From: Actinomycetota bacterium
Lineage (GTDB): Bacteria; Actinomycetota; Acidimicrobiia; IMCC26256; PALSA-555
Direction of reading: 5' to 3'
NCBI GenBank assembly: GCA_003140175.1
Contig: PLJD01000070.1
Span: 26,757 to 90,756 of the forward strand
DNA: 64,000 nt
A program made the translations under genes and the position numbers. Within the stretch, counting starts at the first letter, position 1; every line of letters starts with the position of its first letter. This document shows positions 53,511-62,990 of the stretch, piece by piece. The notes below the pieces were generated by a model. The model searched no databases. It saw only the letters and a list, made by a program, of their open reading frames with translations, and was not told the origin of the DNA.

Positions 53511-53861
53511 TTAGACCGTCCCGTACAGCACCCCGTACTGGTTCATGACGGCGCGGCTCTGGCGCATCCGGGCCACCCACCCGTCACTGACCGCCTGCCA
53601 CTTGTCTTCCGACACGCCCGCTGCCGGGCCACCGATCTTGGCTGCCTCTTCTTTGGTCTGCGCCCCGGCCTTCTGGATCGCGGAGACCCCTTTGCAGTAG
53701 CCCGTGAGGTCGACGCCTTCGATCGGCGCGAACGCGGGGTCGTTGGGGTCGAAGCTGCCCGGGGTGAGTCCGGTCTGCACCGCGTCGGCGCTCGCTTGAC
53801 CCTGCGCAGCCATGCCCTGGAGTCCCGACACCTTGTTGCCCATGTCCTTGAACAATCCCAC
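53511..53861 (-). CDS. Small actinobacterial protein of unknown function
   Basis: 116 aa. GTG 53861 has AAGGAG 7 nt upstream. N-terminal MGLFKDMGNKVSGLQGMAAQGQASADAV resembles the short helix of small conserved actinobacterial proteins; a Gly/Pro/Asp stretch (DPNDPAFAPIEGVDLTGYCKGV) and a final helix ending with VARMRQSRAVMNQYGVLYG follow. No signal peptide or membrane helix, one Cys. Function unknown. Confidence 0.7.
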   Translation of the reverse strand: MGLFKDMGNKVSGLQGMAAQGQASADAVQTGLTPGSFDPNDPAFAPIEGVDLTGYCKGVSAIQKAGAQTKEEAAKIGGPAAGVSEDKWQAVSDGWVARMRQSRAVMNQYGVLYGTV

Positions 53862-54174
53862 GATGATTCTCCTTCGCGCGAGTGCCGGACGCGACGCGCG
53901 CCGGTCTGCCTTCCGTCGAGGATGCAGATCGCCGAGGCGAGCTGCTCGGTCCTCTCAGGCCCTGACGCCAGGCTCGCAGCGGGCCGGTGTTCCAGCCTGA
54001 GTAATCGCTACTCAATTCGACCGACCCGGGGAACGACCTCCCGCCGTGGCGCCGTGGCGCCAGGTCCGAGGTCGCCGGGACCGCCGCCGGCGCACTCCCC
54101 AGCGCGCGGCGACCGCTGGTCGGGGGCGATGTCGGGCCGCCGGGGTGCGGGAGCGCGCAGCCCGACCGCTCTGC
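53862..54174. other. Intergenic region between hypothetical gene and desaturase
   Basis: 313 bases, no gene recognised. Holds short GC palindromes (TGGCGCC / GGCGCCA near 54045) and a weak GGTCGGG / CCCGACC pair that may terminate the desaturase mRNA. Confidence 0.4.
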
Positions 54175-55122
54175 TTAGACGAGCGTGGGGGCCGAGCGGG
54201 GGAAGCTGGCGGGCCAGCGCACCTTCGTCGCCCAGCCTGCTCGCTCGAAGAGCCGAATGATCTCGGCCGACGAGTCGATCTGGTGCGGGAACGCGCCGTG
54301 GCGCGCCGAGCCAGGATGCGCGTGATGAAAGTTGTGCCACGCCTCACCGAACGAGAGGATCGCCAAGGGTGCGAAGTTGGTGCTCTGATCCGTGGTTTGG
54401 TTGGGCCGCCGGCCGAACACGTGGCAGACGGAGTTGACGCTCCAGGTCACGTGATGCAGCACCATCATCCGGACTAGGCCAGCCCAGAGCAGTGCGGTCA
54501 CCGCCGCGGCCAACGTCCCGCCCAGCACCCAGCCCAGTGCGAACGGCGCGCCCAGGGAGATGATCGCGAACACTGGGAACAAGCGGCTCACCATGACGAG
54601 GTCGGGATCGCTGAGCAGGTCCGGCGCGAACCGTTCCGCCGAGGTGTTGTCAGCCGCGAAGAGCCAGCCGACGTGCGCGTAGCCAAAGCCGCGTACCTGG
54701 GCCACGACACCCGGACCGAACCGGTGCGGCGAATGGGGGTCGCCCGGACGGTCGCTGAACATGTGGTGGCGGCGATGGTTGGCAACCCAGCCGATGATGG
54801 AGCCCTCGAGGGCCAAGGAACCGGCCGCGGCGAGGATGATCTTGAGCGGCCGGTTCGCTTTGAAGCTCGAGTGGCTAAAGAGCCGGTGGAACCCGATCGA
54901 GACTCCATGACCCGTGATCGCGAAGAACGCGACGCCAAGCACGACGTCGAGCCAGGTGATCGCGTGGCCCCAGAGCAGCGGCAATGCCACGGCGAGGGCG
55001 ACCACGGGACCGACCACGAGCAAGGCGGTCACACCCCGGGTGGCGATCCTCCCGACGGAACTCGGCGGTTCATCGTCGATGACCGGCGATGGTGTGGGAA
55101 CAGCAAGCGACGCCTGGGCCAT
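54175..55122 (-). CDS. Acyl-CoA/fatty-acid desaturase (delta-9 type)
   Basis: 315 aa. ATG 55122 (GAGGTG upstream) rather than the longer frame to 55326. All three histidine boxes are present: HRLFSH (79-84), HRRHH (116-120) and HNFHH (263-267), between two hydrophobic helix pairs (30-72, 92-112 and 180-225). It inserts a cis double bond into long-chain acyl groups at the membrane. A TATATT box near 55241-55246 on the minus strand implies a leader of over 100 nt. Divergent from the helicase-CSD gene, suggesting joint regulation at low temperature. Confidence 0.93.
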   Translation of the reverse strand: MAQASLAVPTPSPVIDDEPPSSVGRIATRGVTALLVVGPVVALAVALPLLWGHAITWLDVVLGVAFFAITGHGVSIGFHRLFSHSSFKANRPLKIILAAAGSLALEGSIIGWVANHRRHHMFSDRPGDPHSPHRFGPGVVAQVRGFGYAHVGWLFAADNTSAERFAPDLLSDPDLVMVSRLFPVFAIISLGAPFALGWVLGGTLAAAVTALLWAGLVRMMVLHHVTWSVNSVCHVFGRRPNQTTDQSTNFAPLAILSFGEAWHNFHHAHPGSARHGAFPHQIDSSAEIIRLFERAGWATKVRWPASFPRSAPTLV

Positions 55123-55599
55123 CACAGCACCTCTGATCGGTACGAGCGGTCGGGTGGACCATGTCCGCACCCGGCCGCTGCTCGGTCCTCGAAACGCAAG
55201 GCGGTCAACCCCGGCAATCATGTTCGAGCGTTCGACCACCAATATAGGGGGAGCCGTCTCCGTTCGATAGCGCGGTCGCGGACACCACCGCTCGAGTCCA
55301 CACCTCGCGGCGCGTTCGTCACGCAACCGTCACGGGAGGGTCACGCCAACGCCAGGCAACCGCCACGCCACCGGTTCGCGGTGGGCGCGTGGTACTGTGA
55401 CCGGGTCCAGTTGGTGACGTTTTGCGATACGCCGCCACGGAGATTTCCCACTGGGTTTGCCGGCTCGTCCGCGCTGCTCCGGATTTCGCTCAGCGCCTTC
55501 GCGCCGTCACCGGGTCAGTGTCTCGGGGTGCCTTCGCCTCGTGAGACCTGACCACCCTCCCCCACCCCCGGGGGACCAGAACCGGAAAGTTCGACCACC
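55123..55599. other. Divergent regulatory region with long leaders (desaturase/helicase)
   Basis: 477 bases without a gene. Minus strand: AT-rich TATATT at 55241-55246. Plus strand: TACTGT at 55393-55398 as a possible -10, leaving a leader of about 200 nt with TTTTGCGATACG. Long untranslated leaders are typical of cold-shock transcripts; transcription starts are inferred. Confidence 0.5.
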
Positions 55600-56976
55600 A
55601 TGTCCTCCCCCTTCACTGATCTTGGCGTCCCCGCGCCGTTGGCCGCGACCCTCGCGGCTCGCGGGATCCACGCCCCGTTCCCCATCCAAGCCCTGACCCT
55701 CCCCGACGGCTGCGCCGGGCGCGACGTCTGCGGACGGGCACCCACCGGCTCGGGCAAGACGATCGCGTTCGGGATCCCGCTCGTCACCCGTCTCGGGCGC
55801 GCCGCCTCGATGCGCCCCCGCGGCCTCGTCCTCGTCCCCACCCGCGAGCTCGCGACCCAGGTGTGTCGCGAGCTCGAATGGCTGGGCGCCCCCGGCGGTG
55901 TCCGCGTCGGCGCCTGCTACGGCGGCGTGGGCATCGAACCCCAGCGGCGGGCACTGCGGCGTGGCGTCGAGGTCCTCGTGGCCTGTCCGGGCCGGCTCGC
56001 CGACCTCATCGACCGTGGCTACGTCGACCTCAACGAGGTCGAGATGGTCGTCGTCGACGAGGCCGACCGGATGGCCGATATGGGCTTCCTCCCCCAGGTG
56101 CGCCGCCTCCTGGATCGGACCCCGGCGTCCCGCCAGACGATGCTGTTCTCGGCCACCCTCGACGAGACCGCCGACGCGCTCGTCCGTCGATACCAGCGCA
56201 ACCCGGCGATCCACCGCCTCCCGGACGTCGCCGAGGAGAAGGCCCGCACGACCCATCTGTTCTGGCAGGCCACGGATGCCGACCGGATCACCATCTGCGC
56301 CGACCTCATCCGCGACGCGGGATCCACCATCGTGTTCTGCCGGACCCGGCGACGAGCTGACCGGGTGGCTCGCCAACTCAGCCAGGTCGGGTTGCGGGCC
56401 GGCGCGATCCACGGATCCCGCTCGCAAGCCCAGCGCGACCGGGCGCTCGCCTCCTTCGGTGCGGGCAGCATCGAAGCGCTCGTCGCCACCGACGTCGCGG
56501 CGCGCGGCATCCACGTCGACAGCGTCGCCTGCGTTGTCCACTTCGACCCGCCCGCCGACGCGACCGATTACACGCATCGAGCCGGTCGAACCGCCCGGGC
56601 CGGCGAATCTGGATTCGTCGTCTCACTCGTCGACCCGAACCAGACCCGCGACGTCCACAAGATCCAGCGACAGCTCGACGTCCCGGTGGGCCTCACCCGG
56701 CCACAGCTGCCGCTGGCCGCTGATCCTGGGAGCGCCGCGCCGGCGACGGCGGCGACCGTCGAGGCGGATCTCACCGAGGGCACCGGAACCGTGAAGTGGT
56801 TCAATCAGCGCAAAGGCTACGGATTCATCGCCCGCGACGGCGCCACTGACGTGTTCGTACACGCATCATCGATCACCGGAGTCCCCCTGACATCGGTCCG
56901 CCCCGGAAAACGGGTGGCGTTCGAGGTCGGGATCGGGACGAAGGGCGCCCAAGCCCGAAAAGTCGCCCTCGTCTAG
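55600..56976 (+). CDS. DEAD-box RNA helicase fused to C-terminal cold-shock domain
   Basis: 458 aa. Q motif FPIQ, motif I APTGSGKT (47-54), PTRELA (80-85), DEAD (153-156), SAT (184-186) and HRAGRTARAG (326-335) are complete. A linker (about 365-392) joins GTGTVKWFNQRKGYGFIARDG and DVFVHAS, a full cold-shock domain (394-458) with RNP1 KGYGFI (405-410) and RNP2 VFVH (418-421). Unwinding plus single-strand binding in one chain fits an RNA chaperone for cold-stalled mRNAs. Divergent from the desaturase; followed by cspA and a sigma factor. Confidence 0.95.
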   Translation: MSSPFTDLGVPAPLAATLAARGIHAPFPIQALTLPDGCAGRDVCGRAPTGSGKTIAFGIPLVTRLGRAASMRPRGLVLVPTRELATQVCRELEWLGAPGGVRVGACYGGVGIEPQRRALRRGVEVLVACPGRLADLIDRGYVDLNEVEMVVVDEADRMADMGFLPQVRRLLDRTPASRQTMLFSATLDETADALVRRYQRNPAIHRLPDVAEEKARTTHLFWQATDADRITICADLIRDAGSTIVFCRTRRRADRVARQLSQVGLRAGAIHGSRSQAQRDRALASFGAGSIEALVATDVAARGIHVDSVACVVHFDPPADATDYTHRAGRTARAGESGFVVSLVDPNQTRDVHKIQRQLDVPVGLTRPQLPLAADPGSAAPATAATVEADLTEGTGTVKWFNQRKGYGFIARDGATDVFVHASSITGVPLTSVRPGKRVAFEVGIGTKGAQARKVALV

Positions 56977-57134
56977 CCCGGCCCGCTGAGCACGGTCATC
57001 GCCCAGACTCGGTCTGCTCGGAGAAGCCCCCCGGGCCTCGCATGGACCGACAGGCGGTTTCTTGTCCTACACTGCAACTGCCGAGGCTTGGGTCATTCGG
57101 ACCGTCCCGGTGAACCTAAAAGGATGTGATTTCG

Positions 57135-57335
57135 GTGGCTACCGGCACTGTGAAGTTCTTCAATGAGCAGAAGGGCTACGGCTTTATCTCTCGCGAGCAA
57201 GGCGACGACGTGTTCGTGCACTTCTCGGCCATTCAGGGGACGGGCTTCAAGACCCTCCAGGAAGGCCAGCGCGTGGAGTTCGAGGTCGCCCGCGGCAAGA
57301 AGGGTGAAGAGGCTCAAAACGTTCGTCCGATCTAG
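57135..57335 (+). CDS. cspA: Cold-shock protein
   Basis: 66 aa, a complete cold-shock domain: [32 protein letters not shown] with RNP1 KGYGFI and RNP2 VFVHF. GTG 57135 is preferred to GTG 57126 because AAAAGGA then has about 10-nt spacing and the protein starts at the usual MATGTVK. It binds single-stranded RNA/DNA and melts secondary structure. A possible -10 TACACT is at 57068-57073, leaving a leader of about 55 nt. It lies 158 bp after the helicase-CSD gene and ends at a strong terminator. Confidence 0.96.
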   Translation: MATGTVKFFNEQKGYGFISREQGDDVFVHFSAIQGTGFKTLQEGQRVEFEVARGKKGEEAQNVRPI

Positions 57336-57341
57336 CTCGGC

Positions 57342-57375
57342 GAGTGCGGCCGGGTCTCCGCGTCCGGCCGCACTC
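57342..57375 (+). terminator. Terminator of cspA
   Basis: Perfect 12-bp arms GAGTGCGGCCGG / CCGGCCGCACTC with a 10-nt loop, immediately after the cspA stop and before the sigma-factor ribosome site. Confidence 0.7.
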
Positions 57376-57415
57376 CTCTGCCGGCATCCCCGAGGTTTTG
57401 CACCGGAAGGCACTC

Positions 57416-58357
<942 letters not shown>

Positions 58358-58446
58358 CCCCGTTTCGGAACCTGGCCGGGCTCCACGCCGGACATCGCGC
58401 CACCCGGGAGTCCAGGCCACCCCGAGCTCGGTCGGCGAGCGGTCAC

Positions 58447-58452
58447 TAGCGT
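58447..58452 (+). promoter_or_regulatory. -10 box TAGCGT of leaderless operon
   Basis: TAGCGT ends 6 nt before the ATG at 58459, start of the three-gene operon 58459-60802. Confidence 0.55.
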
Positions 58453-58458
58453 GGCCAC

Positions 58459-59019
58459 ATGACCGACCGACCGTCCTCTCCCCGCATCGCTCCGCTCGCA
58501 CCCGAGGAGCGAAGCCCCGAGACCGACGAGTTGCTGCACTCGGCTGCCGCGCCGGGCGGCTCAGCCCTCAACATCTTCGCGACCCTCGTTCGCCACCCCG
58601 GCCTGTGCCGACACTGGTTGCCGTTCGGTGGCAAGTTGCTGGCCGGCAAGCTGCCGCCCCGCGAACGCGAGCTCGCGATCCTGCGAACCGGGTGGCGATG
58701 CCGATCCGAATACGAATGGGGTCAGCACGTTCTGATCGGAAGGGCGGCCGGGTTGACCGAGCCCGAGATCCACCGGATCCAACACGGTCCGGACGCGCCC
58801 GGGTGGGACCCGTTCGACGCGGTGGTTCTCCGGGCGGCGGACGAGCTCCACGACGACAGCTGCGTGAGCGACCCGACCTGGGGCGCGCTGGCGCAACGCT
58901 ACGACGACCGCCAGCTCATCGAACTGCTCATGCTGGTCGGCCAGTACCACTTGGTGTCCTTCGCACTCAACTCGCTCGGCGTGGAACGCGAGCCCGGCGT
59001 GCCAGGGTTCGACGGGTGA
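58459..59019 (+). CDS. Carboxymuconolactone-decarboxylase-like protein
   Basis: 186 aa. LAGKLPPRERELAILRTGWRCRSEYEWGQHVLIGRAAGL is the CMD/AhpD-type core. The CxxC redox pair of AhpD is absent (the loop reads C-x2-EYEW-x2-H), so it is not a peroxidase; the related subfamily occurs with aromatic or gamma-lactone catabolism. First gene of an operon; its stop overlaps the next start by 4 nt (GTGA). Leaderless. Substrate unknown. Confidence 0.88.
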   Translation: MTDRPSSPRIAPLAPEERSPETDELLHSAAAPGGSALNIFATLVRHPGLCRHWLPFGGKLLAGKLPPRERELAILRTGWRCRSEYEWGQHVLIGRAAGLTEPEIHRIQHGPDAPGWDPFDAVVLRAADELHDDSCVSDPTWGALAQRYDDRQLIELLMLVGQYHLVSFALNSLGVEREPGVPGFDG

Positions 59020-59780
59020 GCGCAGCTCGCCTCGAGGGACGACACGTCCTCATCGTCGGTGCCGGAACCCAGCCCTCGGACGACCCGGACGCGCCGGTCG
59101 GCAACGGCCGCGGCATCGCCGTCCTCGCGGCGCGCGAAGGAGCCACGGTCGAGTGCGTCGACCGCGACCGGGCCGCGGCCGAGGAGACCGCCGCGTGGAT
59201 CGACCGGGAGGGTGGTCAGTCGGGGGTGATCGTCGCCGACGTGACGTCGGAGCACGCGTGCGCAGCCCTGGTCGCCGATGCCGGCGAGGTCGATGGCCTG
59301 GTCCTGAACGTCGGCATCGGGCGAGGCCGGGGTTTGGCCGGCACGAGCGCGCAGGATTGGGACGTGACGCTGTCAGTGAACCTGCGTGCCCACTTCCTGG
59401 TAGTCCAGGCGGCGCTCCCCCGCCTCTCCGAGGGCAGTGCCATCGTGTTCATCGCTTCCGTGGCGGGCCTGCAGCCCGGGAGCGGCTTGCCCGCCTACGA
59501 CGCCTCGAAGGCGGGGATCATCGGTCTGTGCCGCCACGTCGCCTTGGAGGGTGCCCGTCGGGGGGTGCGCGCCAACGTCGTCGCGCCGGGCTTGATCGAC
59601 ACGCCGCTCGGACGGTGGGCATCGCGGGGGCGCCCGGCCCGAGAGCACACCAACATCCCGCTCGGCCGACAAGGATCCGCTTGGGAGGTTGCCGCCGCGA
59701 CGGTCTTCCTCTTGTCCGACGACGCCCAATACATCACCGGACAGGTCCTCGCCGTCGATGGCGGACTGAGTCTGGTGTGA
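59016..59780 (+). CDS. Short-chain dehydrogenase/reductase
   Basis: 254 aa. GTG 59016 lies in the stop of the CMD gene. Cofactor loop VLIVGAGTQPSDDPDAPVGNGRGIAVLAAREGA is atypical: about ten residues are inserted in the usual TGxxxGIG loop. LNVGIG, Ser in FIASVAG and YDASK follow, and the end YITGQVLAVDGGL is standard. Altered cofactor loop but intact active site. Coupled at both ends, so it belongs to one pathway with the CMD and propeller proteins. Confidence 0.9.
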   Translation: MSAARLEGRHVLIVGAGTQPSDDPDAPVGNGRGIAVLAAREGATVECVDRDRAAAEETAAWIDREGGQSGVIVADVTSEHACAALVADAGEVDGLVLNVGIGRGRGLAGTSAQDWDVTLSVNLRAHFLVVQAALPRLSEGSAIVFIASVAGLQPGSGLPAYDASKAGIIGLCRHVALEGARRGVRANVVAPGLIDTPLGRWASRGRPAREHTNIPLGRQGSAWEVAAATVFLLSDDAQYITGQVLAVDGGLSLV

Positions 59781-60802
59781 TCACGCCGCCGGCTCCGAGC
59801 ATGCTGGGCCCCCGGCGGCGCGGTCGCCGCGCCGGCGACGTTCGGTCGCGGCGCGACCGGCTCCTGCGGGTCGGCGTCGCGCTCACCGTCGCCGCCGCGG
59901 CGGTCGGTCTGCTGGGTGCCTCCGAGGCGGCCGGCTCCTCACCCAACCCGGTCGCCATCCTGGGTCTCAGCCAGACTCCGAGCACCGTCGCGGTGGGTGC
60001 CGGCGCAGTCTGGGTCGCCGAGGGAGGCGAGGGGCTCTTCACCACGCTGGCGCGAGTCAATCCGAAGACCGATCGGGTCGCCAAGACGTTCAACGTGGCG
60101 CAGGGCATCCTCAGCCTCGCGGCCGGCGATGGGGCGGTGTGGGTCACCAACAGCGAGAGCGGCACCGTCTATCGGGTCAATCCGATCAGCGGCACGATCG
60201 TGTCGAGCACCGAGCTGGGCAGCGGCGCGGTCGGCAGCGTCGCGGTGGGTGCGGGCGCGGTCTGGGCCACCGTGACGGATCCGAACACCACGGTCGTGCG
60301 GATCGACCCCGCGACGGTGCGGTCCTCCCCCGTCGCGAATCTGGGTGCTGCAACGTCGACGATCGCCGTCGGTGACGGCGGTGTCTGGGTCGTCAACCCC
60401 CAGGTCGACGCGGTCGTGCGGATCGACCCGTCGACGAACCAGGTCGTCACCAGCATTCCCGTCCAGAATCCCGACGACCTGGCCGTCGGCGCGGGTGGAG
60501 TCTGGGTGACGGATCCACAGGACGGGACGGTGCTGCGGATCGACCCGTCGACCGATCAGGTGGTGGCGACCGCGACGACGCCCGGCATCGAGGGCGGAAT
60601 CGCGATCGCCGGGGGAGCTCCCTGGGTCAACGACACGACGGACGACACGGTGCTGCGGATCGACCCGTCGACCACGCAGGTCAGCCGGGCCATCCGTCTG
60701 AGCGGGCCGCCGAACACGGTCGCGGGAAACGCCACGGCACTCTGGGTGACCGATGGCACCGACAACACCCTCACGCGGATCAGCGTGCACGCCTCGTCGT
60801 AG
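59777..60802 (+). CDS. Secreted seven-bladed beta-propeller (YVTN/Vgb-like)
   Basis: 341 aa. GTG 59777 overlaps the SDR stop by 4 nt. Arg-rich head, signal peptide helix about 29-54, then seven repeats of about 40 residues, each with GAGAVWV-type and VLRIDPSTxQV-type strands. Blades 4-6 are close copies even in DNA (GCGGATCGACCCGTCGAC recurs at 60418, 60535 and 60655), showing recent duplication. It lacks catalytic residues I recognise; it may bind a substrate or carry it to the enzymes coupled upstream. Function inferred only. Confidence 0.88.
   Translation: MITPPAPSMLGPRRRGRRAGDVRSRRDRLLRVGVALTVAAAAVGLLGASEAAGSSPNPVAILGLSQTPSTVAVGAGAVWVAEGGEGLFTTLARVNPKTDRVAKTFNVAQGILSLAAGDGAVWVTNSESGTVYRVNPISGTIVSSTELGSGAVGSVAVGAGAVWATVTDPNTTVVRIDPATVRSSPVANLGAATSTIAVGDGGVWVVNPQVDAVVRIDPSTNQVVTSIPVQNPDDLAVGAGGVWVTDPQDGTVLRIDPSTDQVVATATTPGIEGGIAIAGGAPWVNDTTDDTVLRIDPSTTQVSRAIRLSGPPNTVAGNATALWVTDGTDNTLTRISVHASS
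60418..60672. repeat. Direct repeats of propeller blades
   Basis: The 18-mer GCGGATCGACCCGTCGAC occurs at 60418-60435, 60535-60552 and 60655-60672 (spacing 117 and 120 bp) inside the propeller gene. Confidence 0.8.
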
Positions 60803-60841
60803 TGGCCGCGAAGCCAGCCGATCGGCGTGCTCGGGTGCGCG

Positions 60842-60861
60842 GGCGCCCGTCCCCGGGCGCC
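60842..60861. terminator. Hairpin between convergent propeller and VOC genes
   Basis: GGCGCCCG / CGGGCGCC arms (8 bp) with a TCCC loop; no U-tract. Confidence 0.6.
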
Positions 60862-60878
60862 AAGCCCAGAGGGTTCGT

Positions 60879-61436
60879 TCAGGCCAGCCGGGTGGACGGC
60901 AGGGTGCCGAGCTCGTCGCGTTGCAGCTCGAGCACGGCGGGGACCGGATCGGGGTCGGCGAACACGTCGCGGTCCGCGTAGTCAGCCGGGCGGCCCGTCA
61001 CGTCGGTCACCCACCAGGACGCCTCGAGCGCGATGCCGTTCGGGTCGTGGAAGTACACGGAGCGGAGGATGCCGTGGTCGACCACGCCCGTCACCTCACA
61101 GTCGGCGCTGAGGAGCCGCTTGCGCAACAGCTCGAGGGCGTGCTCGTCTGCGACGTTGAAGGACAGGTGGTCGAGTTGAATCGGCCGATCGCTGGGGGCT
61201 CCGGCGGGCTTGCTGAAGGTCTCCATCCCCTCGACTTCGAAGAACGCCACGGTGTTGCCATCGGCCATCTCGAAGAAGTAGTGGCGCATCGGCCCGGCCA
61301 TCAGCGTGGCGACGAGCGGCATGCCGAGAACACCGGCGTAGAACCGAACTGTTGCGTCCATGTCGGGCGTCACCAGCGCCAGGTGGTTGATACCCCGCCA
61401 GGTCGGTGCGTCCGGTAGGTCCCGCGTCGTGCTCAC
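60879..61436 (-). CDS. VOC-family dioxygenase-like protein
   Basis: 185 aa. GTG 61436 is set by AGGAGG 6-7 nt upstream; the longer frame to 61700 has no similarity. GINHLALVTPDMDATVRFYAGVLGMPLVATLM opens the module, HYFFEMADGNTVAFFEVEGME and LDHLSFNVADEHALELLRKRL continue, and SVYFHDPNGIALEASWW ends it. His15-type, Glu of FFEV, His of LDHLS and Glu of LEAS are candidate metal ligands, as in type I extradiol dioxygenases. Convergent with the CMD/SDR/propeller operon. Confidence 0.9.
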   Translation of the reverse strand: MSTTRDLPDAPTWRGINHLALVTPDMDATVRFYAGVLGMPLVATLMAGPMRHYFFEMADGNTVAFFEVEGMETFSKPAGAPSDRPIQLDHLSFNVADEHALELLRKRLLSADCEVTGVVDHGILRSVYFHDPNGIALEASWWVTDVTGRPADYADRDVFADPDPVPAVLELQRDELGTLPSTRLA

Positions 61437-61636
61437 GATCGCCCTCCTCGTTGCCGACCGGTTCCCAACCACCGGCGAGCGCCCAGCATGCCCCAGATGG
61501 GCGATGCATCGCCCGGAGCCCGGCCTCGACCGGACCCGGCCCCGACGGCCCTCGGCCCGAGTCCTAACGTCGGCTTCATCCCCTCCTGATCGACCGAGGT
61601 CAACATGAGAGCCGTGGTCCGGGAGAGAACGTGAGC

Positions 61637-62872
61637 ATGAAGACTGGGCTCGTCGTCGTCGTCGTGACGGTTCTGGCGTGCGCCGCGGGCGTGTCGTCAT
61701 CAGCCTCGACGAGCGCGGCCGCGACCTCCACGACGGCGAACGCGCCAGTGCCGGCGCCGTATCGGGCCTTGGTCGCGACCCTGAACTCGCAGGTTTCGTC
61801 GTTCGCGACCGAGGTCGGCTCGTCGTCGCCGACGGGGCACACCGTGCTGGCCGCGAGCCTCATCGCGGCCGACGGCAACATCGGACTGGGCCTCCTGGCG
61901 CCGGGCGCACTCACGCGAGCCTCGACGATGCTTCGGCGCATGCACCAGATGGGTCTGCGCGGCGTGATGCTCGAGGTCGGCTTCCCGCTCCTGTTGCCGA
62001 GCTTCGCGAACAGCGCCGGGTACACGAGCTTCTACCAGCAATTGGCGCAGATGATCCACGTCGACGGCATGACGCTCTCGATCGAGCAGAACCCGGTCTT
62101 TGCGAGCTCCCAGATCTCCTCGCTGCACCCCGACTTCAGCGGGCTGACCGTCGCCTCCTATGCCGCCGAGCAGCGCCAAGAGGCCCAGATCATCATCGAC
62201 ACGATGCATCCCAGCTACCTGACGGTCCTCGACGAGCCCGACACGTTCGGCTCGAACCTGTCGCTGCCCCTGAACGACCCGGCGATCGGGGTGCGGCTCG
62301 TCACCAGCGCGCTCACGGGACTGGACCGCCAGTCCACCAAGGTCGGGGCCGGAACCGGGACCTGGACGTCGCCGGCCTACGACCAGGCGCTCTTGACCCA
62401 GACCTCGATCGACTACCTCAGCGTTCACGTCTACCCATTGGCGCAACTCGACGTGGACAACCTCAACACCGACGTGGCTGCCGCCGCCCGGGCCCACAAG
62501 CCGGTCGCCATGGACGAGACCTGGCTCTACAAGGACCTGCTCGCCGGCAATTTCGACACCACCGGCACCATCCACGCCAACCCCGCGGGGGCCGCCAACG
62601 AACAGAAGCTCGACACCTACAGCTTCTTCGAGCCGCTCGACGAGCGGTACCTGACGCTCATCACCCGATATGCACGCAACCACGGTGTCGTGTTCGTCTC
62701 CCCGTTCTCGACCCTGAACTTCTTCGCGTCCGTCGACTGGACGCCGGCGCTCGACGCCGCGTCGGAGCAGGTGCCGCGGGCCGCCCAGAGCCGGGCCGCC
62801 GGCGCCGCGATGGCGGCGGGCATCCTGACCAAGACCGGCACCACCTACAGCCACCTCGCCACGGGCAAGTGA
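61637..62872 (+). CDS. Secreted TIM-barrel glycosidase-like protein (clan GH-A pattern)
   Basis: 411 aa. ATG 61637 has GGGAGAG 9 nt upstream; GTG 61631 is a second choice. A signal peptide 1-25 precedes a Ser/Ala/Thr linker. Strand-helix periodicity with VLDEPDT (Glu200, like the N-E-P acid/base strand of clan GH-A, but Asp for Asn), YLSVHVYP (260-267) and KPVAMDETWLY (Glu294, nucleophile-type on a late strand) suggests a retaining glycosidase. Family not named. A hairpin follows at 62874. Confidence 0.7.
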   Translation: MKTGLVVVVVTVLACAAGVSSSASTSAAATSTTANAPVPAPYRALVATLNSQVSSFATEVGSSSPTGHTVLAASLIAADGNIGLGLLAPGALTRASTMLRRMHQMGLRGVMLEVGFPLLLPSFANSAGYTSFYQQLAQMIHVDGMTLSIEQNPVFASSQISSLHPDFSGLTVASYAAEQRQEAQIIIDTMHPSYLTVLDEPDTFGSNLSLPLNDPAIGVRLVTSALTGLDRQSTKVGAGTGTWTSPAYDQALLTQTSIDYLSVHVYPLAQLDVDNLNTDVAAAARAHKPVAMDETWLYKDLLAGNFDTTGTIHANPAGAANEQKLDTYSFFEPLDERYLTLITRYARNHGVVFVSPFSTLNFFASVDWTPALDAASEQVPRAAQSRAAGAAMAAGILTKTGTTYSHLATGK

Positions 62873-62873
62873 C

Positions 62874-62897
62874 GGCGCCGGCGGGTCGGCCGGCGCC
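62874..62897. terminator. Hairpin between convergent genes
   Basis: GGCGCCGGC / GCCGGCGCC arms (9 bp, perfect) with a 6-nt loop, directly after the stop at 62872. Confidence 0.65.
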
Positions 62898-62990
62898 CCG
62901 CCCGAACGCCGACGCCACACCGTCGGAGGTACCTGATCGGCCTGGACCGTGCCGCGCATCCGATCCGCGACGCGCAGGAGGACCGAACCG

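Noticed and set aside
58459-59019. AhpD-like alkylhydroperoxidase
   Set aside because: The CxxC redox pair is missing, so a CMD-like role is more likely.
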